64,000 nt of DNA from Pedobacter cryoconitis. GTDB lineage: Bacteria; Bacteroidota; Bacteroidia; Sphingobacteriales; Sphingobacteriaceae. Within the stretch, counting starts at the first letter, position 1, and every line of letters starts with the position of its first letter. Made by a program: the position numbers and the translations under genes. Below are positions 25,246 to 33,984 of this stretch, piece after piece. Location of the stretch: assembly GCF_003259615.1 (NCBI RefSeq), contig NZ_QLLR01000008.1:62001-126000 (forward strand), given 5' to 3'. The notes beneath the pieces are model-generated. The model saw only the letters and a program-made list of their open reading frames with translations, was not told the origin of the DNA and did no database searches.

Positions 25246-25668
25246 ATGAAAATTCAAGGTGTAATTGGTGCCTTATTACTTGCTGTTGGAGGAATGTGCC
25301 CTTTGGTACATGTCCCTATTATTGGAAACTGGAACTATTTTGGTATAGATCAGTCCCTGGGGACTATTTTTTATGTAATTGTTATACTTGCTTTCCTGGG
25401 AGCTTTTCTAAACAAAACTGGCTTATTAAGGGGCTGCGGATGGGCGGCAATTGTAATGGTTATATTAACATTATCGGCTGTATGGTTTAAGTCGCATGAT
25501 TATTTTAGCTTTATACATTTTAAGAAATTAATCAACCTGGCTTCGGGAATGGTAAAATATAAGTGGGGATGGTTCGTGATTTTAGCTGGTGTACTTCCTC
25601 TGATCACGGTTAGAAAGAAGGTTATTGTTATTCAGCAGATACCGGAAATTCCACTTTCAGAAGTTTAA
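25246..25668 (+). CDS. Hypothetical four-helix membrane protein
   Basis: This 140-residue protein has four predicted membrane segments (about 5-22, 38-56, 64-82 and 106-124) and a short hydrophilic end. No motif or family is recognised. It has its own candidate promoter and sits between the coiled-coil gene, which ends in a terminator, and ccmB, so it does not clearly belong to either. Confidence 0.65.
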   Translation: MKIQGVIGALLLAVGGMCPLVHVPIIGNWNYFGIDQSLGTIFYVIVILAFLGAFLNKTGLLRGCGWAAIVMVILTLSAVWFKSHDYFSFIHFKKLINLASGMVKYKWGWFVILAGVLPLITVRKKVIVIQQIPEIPLSEV

Positions 25669-25766
25669 TCGCAGTCTTATAGCTGCTCTTTTATCATAGA
25701 AGTACAATATAATTAATATTTAAAGGGTAAATGCCCCTGCTTCGGTGAAAAAACAATCCATAAAAT

Positions 25767-25774
25767 TATATTTG
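25767..25774 (+). promoter_or_regulatory. Candidate -7 box (TATATTTG) for ccmB
   Basis: A full TAnnTTTG match ends 7 nt before the ccmB ATG, suggesting a very short 5' leader. No -33 TTG at the expected distance. Confidence 0.4.
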
Positions 25775-25781
25775 TGCCGGA

Positions 25782-26441
25782 ATGCAGTTAATAAAGGAAG
25801 TTAAGTTTTTAATTGGGAAAGAGTTGTTGCTGGAGTGGCGCTCAAAGTATGCGTTGAATGGAGTAGTGCTTTATGTAGTATCTACTGTATTTGTCTGTTT
25901 TCTCTCTTTTGTTTCTTTAAGAGGGGTAACCTGGAATGCTTTATTCTGGATTATTATGTTGTTCGCTTCTATTAATGCGGTTTCCAAGAGCTTTCTTCAG
26001 GAAAGCAAGGGAAGGCAGCTGTATATTTATACGATTGCAAGCCCGCTGGCATTGATTATATCCAAAACTATTTACAATATCTTTTTGATGTTGTTGCTCA
26101 CGCTGATTGCTTTGGGCTTTTATACGCTGGTATTTGACTATGTGCCGGAAGATATGGGACTTTATCTGGTCGCTACGGTGCTGGGCAGTCTGAGCTTTTC
26201 AACCATTTTTACCATGATTTCAGCGATAGCTTCCAAAGCTGGCAATGGCGGGATGCTGATGGCAATTTTAAGTTTTCCTGTGATTATACCGGTTATTACG
26301 GTACTGATTAAGCTGAGTAAAAATGCAATTGACGGACTGGACAGAAGCGTGAGTCTGGATGAAATAGGAATCCTTTTGATTATCAATGTACTGGTGGCCG
26401 TGTTTTCACTGATGTTGTTTCCATACTTGTGGCGGGACTAA
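25782..26441 (+). CDS. ccmB: Heme exporter permease CcmB
   Basis: This 219-residue membrane protein has six membrane segments and the CcmB-type opening EVKFLIGKELLLEWRSKYALNGV, where the FxxE-LLEWR pattern leads into the first helix. In system I cytochrome c maturation CcmB works with the ATPase CcmA to release holo-CcmE from CcmC. No ccmA is next to it or elsewhere in the window; the ABC ATPases at 8850, 38501 and 42221 belong to other systems by context and sequence. ccmC follows after 125 bp. Confidence 0.88.
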   Translation: MQLIKEVKFLIGKELLLEWRSKYALNGVVLYVVSTVFVCFLSFVSLRGVTWNALFWIIMLFASINAVSKSFLQESKGRQLYIYTIASPLALIISKTIYNIFLMLLLTLIALGFYTLVFDYVPEDMGLYLVATVLGSLSFSTIFTMISAIASKAGNGGMLMAILSFPVIIPVITVLIKLSKNAIDGLDRSVSLDEIGILLIINVLVAVFSLMLFPYLWRD

Positions 26442-26490
26442 AGTGCTTACGGTGCATTTAAAAAATTAACTAAATTATATAAAGCTTTGT

Positions 26491-26498
26491 TACCTTTG
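26491..26498 (+). promoter_or_regulatory. Candidate -7 box (TACCTTTG) for ccmC
   Basis: A full TAnnTTTG match 68 nt before the ccmC ATG in the ccmB-ccmC gap. No clear -33 partner. Confidence 0.35.
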
Positions 26499-26566
26499 AA
26501 CTCGCAAAATTGAGCTGATCGTTTTGATGGTGATTGGTTTAACAAGCGACCTTAAATCTGAAATAA

Positions 26567-27226
26567 ATGTATAAATCCTGGTGGAAAATTTTAGGAGCGG
26601 TATTGGTAGTTTATTCTACAATAGCTGGCTTCTTAGCGTCAGTTCCTGCTTTACCTATATTGCATCAAAGTATTAGAAATCTGTATTTCCATGTTCCGAT
26701 GTGGTTTAGTATGATCGTGCTTTTTAGTGTTTCGGTATACCATAGTATAAAATATCTGAGCAATAACAACGAAGAACATGATATGAAAGCGGTACAAAGT
26801 GTAAATGCTGGTGTACTGTTTGGTATCCTTGGAATTATTACAGGTGCTATCTGGGCGAAATTTACCTGGGGACAAGCCTGGAGTTTTGATGTAAAACAGA
26901 ACTTTGCTGCGATTGCCCTTTTATTGTACTTTGCTTATCTGGTACTGAGAAATGCAATTGATGAGGATCAGAAAAGAGCAAAGATTGCTGCAATCTATAA
27001 TATTTTTGCCTTCCCGATGATGGTGGTATTGCTTTTTGTATTACCAAGATTATCAGATTCACTGCATCCGGGTAATGGAGGGAATCCGGGGTTTAATGCT
27101 TATGACCTGGACAGCCATATGAGAATGGTTTTCTACCCGGCATGTTTAGGCTGGATATTAATTGGCTACTGGATATATACACTGCTTTTCAGGGTGTCCG
27201 CTATAGAGAAAAACAAAACAGTATAA
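26567..27226 (+). CDS. ccmC: Heme handling protein CcmC
   Basis: This 219-residue membrane protein carries the tryptophan-rich heme-handling motif as WGQAWSFD (residues 101-108) and the two flanking conserved His residues, His42 in YFHVP and His167 in SLHPG, which ligate heme. CcmC loads heme onto CcmE. The motif reads W-G-x-x-W-x-F-D, with Phe where many homologues have a third Trp. The stop codon overlaps the first base of an 18-bp repeat that recurs at the ccmD start. Confidence 0.9.
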   Translation: MYKSWWKILGAVLVVYSTIAGFLASVPALPILHQSIRNLYFHVPMWFSMIVLFSVSVYHSIKYLSNNNEEHDMKAVQSVNAGVLFGILGIITGAIWAKFTWGQAWSFDVKQNFAAIALLLYFAYLVLRNAIDEDQKRAKIAAIYNIFAFPMMVVLLFVLPRLSDSLHPGNGGNPGFNAYDLDSHMRMVFYPACLGWILIGYWIYTLLFRVSAIEKNKTV

Positions 27227-27381
27227 AATATAATCTGATGAAACCATCATGATTTTTCAAATCGCACAACGAAATGTAAATAAAATCATGATAGCTTCAT
27301 AACCGTTAAACCACGAAGTGCTCTTGAATGCAATTAAAAAACAATAAAGACTTCGAAAAAAACAAATATAATCTGATGAAA
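27226..27381 (+). repeat. 18-bp direct repeat flanking the ccmC-ccmD gap
   Basis: The sequence AAATATAATCTGATGAAA occurs at 27226-27243 and again at 27364-27381, identical at all 18 positions and 138 bp apart. The second copy contains the ccmD start codon; the first copy's ATG runs into a stop after four codons. The arrangement looks like an insertion or tandem duplication that pushed ccmD away from ccmC. Confidence 0.85.
27238..27300. repeat. Imperfect hairpin within the ccmC-ccmD gap
   Basis: An inner 11-bp stem (ATCATGATTTT at 27246-27256 with its complement at 27282-27292) is flanked, after a three-base mismatch, by an outer ATGAA/TTCAT stem. The loop is 25 bases. No T tract follows. Confidence 0.65.
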
Positions 27382-27582
27382 AAACTTATTACTACAGTCC
27401 TGATGTTAATGGTTACACTGCAACTTTTTGCACAGGATCAGACTTCTGCAATCACCGATACGCTTGCAGGATCAGAAAAAATTTACGTGGTTGTTGTTTG
27501 CGTGGCAGTTATTTTACTGGGACTGATCTTTTTCCTGTTCTCAATTGATCGCAGATTAAAAAAACTAGAAAAAAAATCTTAA
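27376..27582 (+). CDS. CcmD-family small membrane protein
   Basis: This 68-residue protein starts MKKLITTVLMLM with a signal-peptide-like helix ending near LFAQD, then one membrane helix (about 35-54) and a basic tail DRRLKKLEKKS. Size, topology and position directly after ccmC fit CcmD-type proteins, which help release heme-loaded CcmE. Annotation as CcmD rests on context, since the family is short and variable. The ATG at 27376 is preferred over an in-frame ATG at 27328, because the latter would put hydrophilic residues before the signal peptide and lies in the gap sequence. Confidence 0.72.
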   Translation: MKKLITTVLMLMVTLQLFAQDQTSAITDTLAGSEKIYVVVVCVAVILLGLIFFLFSIDRRLKKLEKKS

Positions 27583-27667
27583 GGTAAAAAAATTATTTTA
27601 AAGCCTTTAACACAGGTTTTTGAGTGATTTTTGGAGAGGTGTTTCACTTACACTAAGCAATTATTAA

Positions 27668-27700
27668 TTTGTATTAATCGTTTTTTTTAGTGCAATTTTG
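27668..27700 (+). promoter_or_regulatory. Candidate promoter for the glutamate dehydrogenase gene
   Basis: TTTG at 27668-27671, a 21-bp spacer and CAATTTTG at 27693-27700 (one mismatch to TAnnTTTG) give a reasonable Bacteroidota-type promoter with a 46-nt leader before the ATG at 27747. Confidence 0.45.
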
Positions 27701-27746
27701 CAGGTATAAGAATAAGAACATAATTCAAATTCATAAAAATCAAATA

Positions 27747-29168
27747 ATGGCTACTACAGCAAACGAGACAAATTTTTTTACAGATGTCTGTAAAAACTTT
27801 GATAACGCAGCACAATTCACCGGTCACCCAGAGGGTTTACTTTCCCAAATTAAAGCTTGTAACAGTGTTTATCGTTTCCAGTTTCCAATCCGAAGAGGAA
27901 ATGGATTCGAAGTAATTGACGCATGGCGTGTTGAACACTCTCACCACATGAGTCCTACCAAAGGAGGGATTCGTTACAGTGAAATGGTTAATGAAGATGA
28001 GGTAATGGCATTGGCGGCACTAATGACTTATAAGTGTGCAATCGTGAATGTTCCTTTTGGTGGTGCAAAAGGTGGAATTAAAATTACGCCAAAAAACTAT
28101 ACTACAGGTGAGCTGGAAAACATCACCCGTCGTTATACTACAGAATTAATTAAAAAGAATTTCATCGGTCCTGGTATTGACGTTCCTGCTCCTGATTATG
28201 GATCCGGAGAACGTGAAATGAGCTGGATTGCTGATACATATATGACCATGAACCCAGGTCAGCTGGATGCGTTAGGTTGTGTTACCGGTAAGCCAATTGC
28301 TTTACATGGTATCCGCGGACGTAAAGAAGCTACCGGCCGTGGTGTTGCTTATGCAGTAAGAGAATGTGTTAGAGTAACAGAAGACATGCAAAAAATCGGT
28401 CTTAAAGCTGGTTTGGATGATAAAAGAGTTATCGTTCAGGGATTAGGAAACGTAGGGTACCACTCTGCAAAATTCCTTACTGAATTCGGTGCTACTATTG
28501 TTGGTCTTTGTGAGTTTGAGGGTGCTATTTACAATGAGAACGGACTGAATGTTGACGAAGTGTTCGCACACCGTAAATTAACAGGTTCTATCTTAGGTTT
28601 CCCTGGAGCCAAAGAATTTAAAAATTCTATGGAAGGATTAGAGCAGCCATGTGATATTCTTGTTCCTGCTGCATTGGAAAATCAAATTACTGCAGAAAAC
28701 ATCAGAAACATCAAAGCGAAAATTATCGCTGAAGGTGCAAACGGACCATGTACTCCTGAAGCTGAAGAAATCTTCACTGAAATGGGTGGTATTATCATTC
28801 CTGACATGTACTGTAATGCAGGTGGTGTAACTGTTTCTTACTTTGAGTGGTTGAAAAACCTTTCTCACGTAGCTTTTGGCCGTATGGAAAAACGTTATGC
28901 TGAAAACTCAAATGCTAACTTAATCAATACACTGGAAAGCTTAACAGGTCAGAGTATTCCTGCTGAACACCGTTTAATGATTGTTAAAGGTGCTTCTGAA
29001 TTAGAATTAGTAAATTCAGGATTAGAAGATACAATGATCCACTCTTACCATGAAATCAGAGAGACTCTTTTAACTAAACCCGGTATCCAGACTTTAAGAA
29101 CTGCTGCTTTTGTTGGTTCAATCGACAAAATCGCTGTTTCTTACATGAACTTAGGTATCTGGCCATAA
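27747..29168 (+). CDS. Glu/Leu/Phe/Val dehydrogenase (probable glutamate dehydrogenase)
   Basis: This 473-residue enzyme oxidatively deaminates an amino acid, most likely glutamate, with NAD(P). The dehydrogenase features are [12 protein letters not shown], the catalytic-lysine motif [10 protein letters not shown], the [18 protein letters not shown] block and the nucleotide-binding [17 protein letters not shown]. The ATG at 27747 ([13 protein letters not shown]) is chosen because the longer frame from 27690 would start upstream of the likely promoter. It is a single-gene unit with its own terminator, set between ccmD and msrA, splitting the ccm genes. The symbol is left blank because substrate choice is not shown. 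Confidence 0.92.
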   Translation: MATTANETNFFTDVCKNFDNAAQFTGHPEGLLSQIKACNSVYRFQFPIRRGNGFEVIDAWRVEHSHHMSPTKGGIRYSEMVNEDEVMALAALMTYKCAIVNVPFGGAKGGIKITPKNYTTGELENITRRYTTELIKKNFIGPGIDVPAPDYGSGEREMSWIADTYMTMNPGQLDALGCVTGKPIALHGIRGRKEATGRGVAYAVRECVRVTEDMQKIGLKAGLDDKRVIVQGLGNVGYHSAKFLTEFGATIVGLCEFEGAIYNENGLNVDEVFAHRKLTGSILGFPGAKEFKNSMEGLEQPCDILVPAALENQITAENIRNIKAKIIAEGANGPCTPEAEEIFTEMGGIIIPDMYCNAGGVTVSYFEWLKNLSHVAFGRMEKRYAENSNANLINTLESLTGQSIPAEHRLMIVKGASELELVNSGLEDTMIHSYHEIRETLLTKPGIQTLRTAAFVGSIDKIAVSYMNLGIWP

Positions 29169-29188
29169 GCCTCAGCTAAATATATCAG

Positions 29189-29222
29189 ATCCGCAACGTG
29201 TAAAACGTTGCGGATTTTTTTT
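29189..29222 (+). terminator. Intrinsic terminator after the dehydrogenase gene
   Basis: A 10-bp GC-rich stem (ATCCGCAACG with its complement) with a seven-base loop is followed by a run of eight or more Ts, 20 bp past the stop codon. Confidence 0.93.
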
Positions 29223-29309
29223 GCAGCTTATATGACATTCTGATTAAAATCTACGCTGCCGGCTTTTCGTATATTGGTCTGGAGGAATGATTCCTATAAT
29301 CATCCAGCT

Positions 29310-29969
29310 ATGAGAACAGCCATTTATTTAGTAATGATCAGTTTATTGTTTGTTTCCTGCTCAGACAGAAAGCAGCAAATAGCAAGCAGTAACGGGTTTG
29401 CCGTTTTACCTGTACGCAAATCAAATGAGGCGGTAGCTACTTTTGCCGGAGGGTGTTTCTGGGCAATGCAGGAGAGTATGGTTCAGCTGAAAGGTGTAAA
29501 TACAGTCATTAGTGGATATGCAGGCGGGAGTACTGTAAATCCCACCTACGAAGATGTTCTGAGTAAGAATACTGGTCATGCAGAATCTGTTCAGGTCTAT
29601 TATAATCCGGATGTGATTTCTTACACACAACTTCTGCATGCTTTTTTCTTCGCACATGACCCTACTGAATTAAACAGGCAGGGGCCAGATGCTGGAAATG
29701 ATTACCGGTCAATTGCTTTTTACCGCACTACTGAAGAAAGAAGGACAATTGCTAAAGTTATGGCAGAGATGGAGGCCGCAAAATACTATCCCGATAGTTT
29801 TGTTACAGAACTGGAACCATTTGAAGTCTTTTATCCCGCGGAAAGTTCACATCAGGATTATTATGAGCGTAATTTATGGGATCCTTACATCAGAAGTGTC
29901 TCAAAACCAAAAGTGATGCGTGTAAGGAAAGAACTGCCTCAATTGATTAAAAGTGAGTATCTTAAGTAG
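29310..29969 (+). CDS. msrA: Lipoprotein peptide methionine sulfoxide reductase MsrA
   Basis: This 219-residue protein reduces methionine-S-sulfoxide. The active Cys49 sits in FAGGCFWAMQESM, followed by VISGYAGG, NPTYEDV and the HDPTELNRQGPDAGNDYRS block of the family. The N-terminus has a lipobox LLFVSC with Cys17, so the enzyme should be anchored in the envelope and repair oxidised exported proteins. The ATG at 29310 is chosen as the start of this signal; the longer frame from 29274 would add a hydrophilic stretch before it. The neighbouring ccm genes also concern periplasmic redox proteins. Confidence 0.92.
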   Translation: MRTAIYLVMISLLFVSCSDRKQQIASSNGFAVLPVRKSNEAVATFAGGCFWAMQESMVQLKGVNTVISGYAGGSTVNPTYEDVLSKNTGHAESVQVYYNPDVISYTQLLHAFFFAHDPTELNRQGPDAGNDYRSIAFYRTTEERRTIAKVMAEMEAAKYYPDSFVTELEPFEVFYPAESSHQDYYERNLWDPYIRSVSKPKVMRVRKELPQLIKSEYLK

Positions 29970-30093
29970 TGATGCTCCTGCCACTCCAATAACTTTTTCT
30001 GGCATTATGTCGTTTATTTGTCAGCCAACTATCAATATTTTGTCATCTAAAGTATTAGCCGCTGTGTAAGGGACATTAGGTACTTATATTTTT

Positions 30094-30101
30094 TATCTTT
30101 G
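30094..30101 (+). promoter_or_regulatory. Candidate -7 box (TATCTTTG) upstream of ccmE
   Basis: A full TAnnTTTG match lies 155 nt before the ccmE ATG. If used, it would give a long 5' leader containing a GGCTC/GAGCC pair (30130-30134 with 30168-30172). No -33 TTG is evident. The 287 bp between msrA and ccmE hold nothing else I can identify. Confidence 0.4.
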
Positions 30102-30256
30102 TGTACTCTTTTAATGGGTTAGGAGAGGAGGCTCGTGTAAGCAAGCTATGTCCTGTTTAAATTGGCGGAGCCAGTTTATGTTTTAACCATGAAAAGGCAG
30201 CCAATATATAACGTATAGCTGCAAACATCAATTTTGACAAAAAACGATATATTCTC

Positions 30257-30667
30257 ATGAAAAAAAGTGCAATTATTGGCTTAATTACAATTGCTATCTG
30301 TGTTTGTTTCCTGGTCAGCTTAAATGCTGATACGAGCAATTATTCGACCTTTACAGAAGCTGCTAAAGACTCCAGAGAGTTTCACGTAATGGGCCATTGG
30401 GCGAAAGAAAAGGGAACTTATTATGATGCCTTAAAAGATGCTAACCATTTCTCTTTCTATATGAAAGATGAAAAAGGTGATATTGAGAAAGTTATTTATA
30501 GTGGGACTAAACCACAAGACTTTGAGCGTTCTGAAAAGCTTGTATTGATCGGTAAGATGAATAATGGCACTTTCTACGCCTCTAAAATATTAATGAAGTG
30601 CCCCTCTAAATATAATAACGACCTAGTAGAGATAAAGCAGGACGGACAGGTTAAACAATACAAATAA
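30257..30667 (+). CDS. ccmE: Heme chaperone CcmE, CxxxY type
   Basis: This 136-residue protein has one N-terminal membrane anchor (about residues 4-22) and an OB-fold periplasmic domain with the pattern VIYSGTKPQDF, then LVLIGKMNNGTFYASKILMKCPSKY. In classic CcmE the heme is bound covalently by His in HxxxY; here the position holds Cys115 with Tyr119 (CPSKY). This CxxxY form is known from some Desulfovibrio and archaeal systems. The protein is otherwise of normal length. ccmF follows after 5 bp, so the two are cotranscribed. Confidence 0.9.
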   Translation: MKKSAIIGLITIAICVCFLVSLNADTSNYSTFTEAAKDSREFHVMGHWAKEKGTYYDALKDANHFSFYMKDEKGDIEKVIYSGTKPQDFERSEKLVLIGKMNNGTFYASKILMKCPSKYNNDLVEIKQDGQVKQYK

Positions 30668-30672
30668 TTTTA

Positions 30673-33141
30673 ATGGACATACAATTCACAGGAGAAACCC
30701 TCCTCCCCGGCAAAGTTGGGCAGTTTTTTATTGTTTTAGCGTTTGCCGCTGCACTACTTTCAACGATTTCTTATTTCTTTGCGACCCGCAACAAAGACCT
30801 TGCAGACAAATCCTGGCAACGTTTGGGAAGAATAGCATTTTTAACTAATCTATTTAGTGTAATTGGAATTGGGGTAACACTGTTTTATTTGATCCTGAAT
30901 CATTATAACGAATACTATTACGTTTATTCTCACTCTTCAAAAACACTTCCTGTATATTATATCGTTTCTGCTTTCTGGGAAGGACAGGAAGGAAGTTTCT
31001 GGCTTTGGGCATTCTGGCAAGCTATTTTAGGAACGATCCTGATCTGGAAAGCAAGAACCTGGGAAACCGGGGTGATGACAGTTGTTGCCTTTTCACAGGT
31101 GTTTTTAACTTCTATGTTATTAGGCGTTCAGATTTTTGGTGAACGTATCGGAAGTTCTCCTTTTATCCTGTTAAGAGACGCAGTTAGTTTAAAAGAAATG
31201 GCTCCGGTAGTATTTGCCGATGCTGAAAACTATAAGAATTATCTGAAGTTCATTACCGACGGAAGAGGGTTGAACCCACTTTTACAGAACTACTGGATGG
31301 TTATTCACCCGCCAACTTTGTTCCTTGGTTTTGCGAGTATGATTGTTCCTTTTGCCTATGTAATCACTGGTTTATGGCAAAAAAGATATAAAGAATGGGT
31401 AAAACCAGCTATGCCATGGGCTTTATTTGCTGTGATGGTTTTAGGTACAGGAATTATCATGGGGTCTTTCTGGGCTTATGAAGCACTTAACTTTGGTGGC
31501 TTCTGGGCATGGGACCCGGTTGAAAATGCGTCATTGATTCCATGGTTAACCTTAATTGGTGCAGTCCATGTTATGATTGCTTTCAAAAATACCGGTCATG
31601 CTTTCTTTACTTCTATTGCCCTGGTGTTAGTGAGTTTTATCCTGGTATTGTATGCTTCTTTCTTAACAAGAAGCGGTATTCTGGGAGAAACATCAGTACA
31701 CTCTTTCACAGATTTGGGGATGTTTGGTCACCTGATCCTTTACAACGTAGTGTTCCTGGCTATTCCGGTAGTCCTGATTATTCTGCGCTGGAAAGAATTG
31801 CCGATTACCAATAAAGACGAAGAAACTTATTCAAGAGAATTCTGGATGTTCATTGGTGCGCTTGTCGTAACCGTTGCCTGTATCCAGGTTATTTTCTCTA
31901 CTTCGGTTCCTGTATTCAATAAAGCTTTCGGAACTAATTTTGCACCACCAATTGATGCCATTAAGTATTACAATCAATGGCAGGCTCCATTTGCGATCCT
32001 GATTACCATGATTTCTGGTTTCTCTCAATTCTTAAAATACAAACGTACCGATACCCGTAAATTCTACAGCAGCCTGGTTGCTACGCTGATTATTGCAGTT
32101 GTGGTTACAGCAGGTTTCGTTTATGTGACTAATGTTTATAACAACCTGATTTATATCTTGCTTTCTTTCAGTTGTATGTTTGCTATTTTATCCAATGCAC
32201 GTGTGCTAACCCAGGGATTCAGTGGTAAAGGTAAATTAGTAGGAGCAGCAGTTGCGCATATCGGGTTTGCTTTATTATTAGTAGGAGCACTGGTTGCTGC
32301 GGCAACAAGTAAACCTGTTTCTATTAATGCGACAAACTTTATTCCGGTAAAAGACTTCGAAAAAGTAGAAAAACCAGGTGAAAATATGGTACTGTACAAA
32401 AACGAACCTAAGAAAATGGGCCGTTTTACAGTAACTTATACGAACGATACGACGATAGCTCCTAATACTTATTATACACTGAACTTTAAAGTGATTGACG
32501 AGAAAACAGGCAAGCTTAAAGAAGACTTTAACCTGAATCCACGTGTTCAGATCAATGAGAAAATGGGTTTGATTGCTTCTCCGGATACCAAACATTACCT
32601 GACTTATGATGTGTATACACATATTACCAGTGCCCCTGATAAAAAGGATGCACATGCAGATAGCGATGCACAAAGTGATGAACAGAACTATAAAAAACCA
32701 AGAGTAGTTACCGTGAGTACAGGTGATACCTTACATACAAGCAGTGGTATTATCACCGTAAAAGATCTTAACTTCAAACCAACAGCGAAAAGCCTGGCTT
32801 TAGCAGAAGGCGATATTGCAGTGGGACTTCCATTGGAAATTAACCTGAATGGTAAGATTTATAAGACTGAGCCGATTTTCTTAGTCAAAGGAAATAACAC
32901 TTTCGACTTTGCACGTAATATTCCTGAATTGGGCTTAAGGCTGAGATTCACGAAAATACTTCCTGATCAGAAAAAAGTTGAATTACAAGTATTTGAAAAA
33001 CCTCAGCAATCTAAAGACTGGGTTGTATTTAAATCTATTGAATTCCCTTTTATCAACTTATACTGGGTTGGTTTAATCGTAATGGTGATTGGATTTGTAA
33101 TTTCTATCATCAGAAGACAAAAAGAGATTAAGTCAGTTTAA
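30673..33141 (+). CDS. ccmF: Cytochrome c heme lyase subunit CcmF (large form)
   Basis: This 822-residue membrane protein attaches heme to apocytochrome c. The heme-handling motif is visible as NFGGFWAWDPVENASLIPWL (residues 273-292), with a conserved His212 in VIHPPTLFLG and the WEGQEGSFWLW block at 102-112. After about 15 membrane segments, a periplasmic region of roughly 220 residues (565-790) precedes the last helix and a short basic tail. That makes it longer than the usual 650-residue CcmF; the added segment may do part of the missing CcmH work, which is a guess. It is paired with ccmE. Confidence 0.92.
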   Translation: MDIQFTGETLLPGKVGQFFIVLAFAAALLSTISYFFATRNKDLADKSWQRLGRIAFLTNLFSVIGIGVTLFYLILNHYNEYYYVYSHSSKTLPVYYIVSAFWEGQEGSFWLWAFWQAILGTILIWKARTWETGVMTVVAFSQVFLTSMLLGVQIFGERIGSSPFILLRDAVSLKEMAPVVFADAENYKNYLKFITDGRGLNPLLQNYWMVIHPPTLFLGFASMIVPFAYVITGLWQKRYKEWVKPAMPWALFAVMVLGTGIIMGSFWAYEALNFGGFWAWDPVENASLIPWLTLIGAVHVMIAFKNTGHAFFTSIALVLVSFILVLYASFLTRSGILGETSVHSFTDLGMFGHLILYNVVFLAIPVVLIILRWKELPITNKDEETYSREFWMFIGALVVTVACIQVIFSTSVPVFNKAFGTNFAPPIDAIKYYNQWQAPFAILITMISGFSQFLKYKRTDTRKFYSSLVATLIIAVVVTAGFVYVTNVYNNLIYILLSFSCMFAILSNARVLTQGFSGKGKLVGAAVAHIGFALLLVGALVAAATSKPVSINATNFIPVKDFEKVEKPGENMVLYKNEPKKMGRFTVTYTNDTTIAPNTYYTLNFKVIDEKTGKLKEDFNLNPRVQINEKMGLIASPDTKHYLTYDVYTHITSAPDKKDAHADSDAQSDEQNYKKPRVVTVSTGDTLHTSSGIITVKDLNFKPTAKSLALAEGDIAVGLPLEINLNGKIYKTEPIFLVKGNNTFDFARNIPELGLRLRFTKILPDQKKVELQVFEKPQQSKDWVVFKSIEFPFINLYWVGLIVMVIGFVISIIRRQKEIKSV

Positions 33142-33180
33142 TAAAAGTATTTTTACCAGGGAAATTTAAACTGACTCTCC

Positions 33181-33945
33181 ATGAATATTGTTTGCATAGG
33201 CTCGGGAAATGTGGCTACACATCTCGCAATCGCTTTTAAAGCGATTGGAGCTGACATTGTTCAGATTTGGAGTCAGGATAGCAGAAATGCAGAAATCCTT
33301 GCCGCTTTAACCAAAGCAACACCAATCAGCAGCTGGGACGATCTGGATCGTTCTGCTGATTGTTATGTTATCGCAGTAAAGGATAGCGCAATCGCTTCAG
33401 TTGCTGCACACTTAACGGACGTAAAAGGTGTTGTTGTTCATACTTCAGGCGCTACACCAATGAGTGTATTATCTGCAGTAAAGAACGGTTATGGTGTCTT
33501 ATATCCTTTGCAAACCTTCTCTAAATCGAAAGCAGTAGAAATGACCAGGGTACCCTTATGTATTGAAGCAGACCGGGAAGATACGCTGGAGAAGATCAGG
33601 ATAATTGCACAGTTATTAAGCCCGAAGGTTTCCGTAGTTACCTCACAGCAGCGAAGTATTTTACACGTTGCAGCTGTTTTTGCTTCTAATTTCAGCAATC
33701 ATCTTTATCAGCTGAGCAGTGAATTATTGGCACAACACAACCTTAATTTCGATTTATTAAAACCATTAATCCTGGAGACGGCCGAAAAAGTGCAGTTCTC
33801 ATCGCCAGGCGAAGCACAAACCGGTCCGGCTATACGAAACGACCAGGAAACTATAAAAAGACATCTTGATTTACTGAGCGGCACACCCGGATTGCAGAAA
33901 ATCTACCAAACATTAAGTAATAGCATTAAAAAAACTGATCTATAA
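33181..33945 (+). CDS. Rossmann-fold DUF2520 oxidoreductase-like protein
   Basis: This 254-residue protein opens with a nucleotide-binding motif IVCIGSGNVATHLA and continues with an F420-oxidoreductase-like Rossmann domain, then a helical DUF2520 domain with VAAVFASNFSNHLYQLSSELL and the C-terminal QTGPAIRNDQETIKRHL. It resembles ketopantoate reductase or pyrroline reductase folds, but no reaction is established for the family. In Bacteroidota it is often near kdsC and maf, as here; the ferredoxin and iscX genes sit between. Confidence 0.85.
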   Translation: MNIVCIGSGNVATHLAIAFKAIGADIVQIWSQDSRNAEILAALTKATPISSWDDLDRSADCYVIAVKDSAIASVAAHLTDVKGVVVHTSGATPMSVLSAVKNGYGVLYPLQTFSKSKAVEMTRVPLCIEADREDTLEKIRIIAQLLSPKVSVVTSQQRSILHVAAVFASNFSNHLYQLSSELLAQHNLNFDLLKPLILETAEKVQFSSPGEAQTGPAIRNDQETIKRHLDLLSGTPGLQKIYQTLSNSIKKTDL

Positions 33946-33967
33946 CAATATTGCGGTTTTTGCTGCT

Positions 33968-33975
33968 TATTTTTG
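33968..33975 (+). promoter_or_regulatory. Candidate -7 box (TATTTTTG) for the ferredoxin gene
   Basis: A full TAnnTTTG match ends 9 nt before the ATG at 33985. A TTG at 33951 gives a spacer of only 14 bp. Confidence 0.35.
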
Positions 33976-33984
33976 AAAACAATT

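Noticed and set aside
27328..27375. Longer ccmD start at 27328
   Set aside because: It would place 16 hydrophilic residues before the signal-like helix and lies in the probable inserted gap.
29970..30256. Riboswitch in the ccmE leader
   Set aside because: Only one short GC pair is visible and no known riboswitch core is recognisable.
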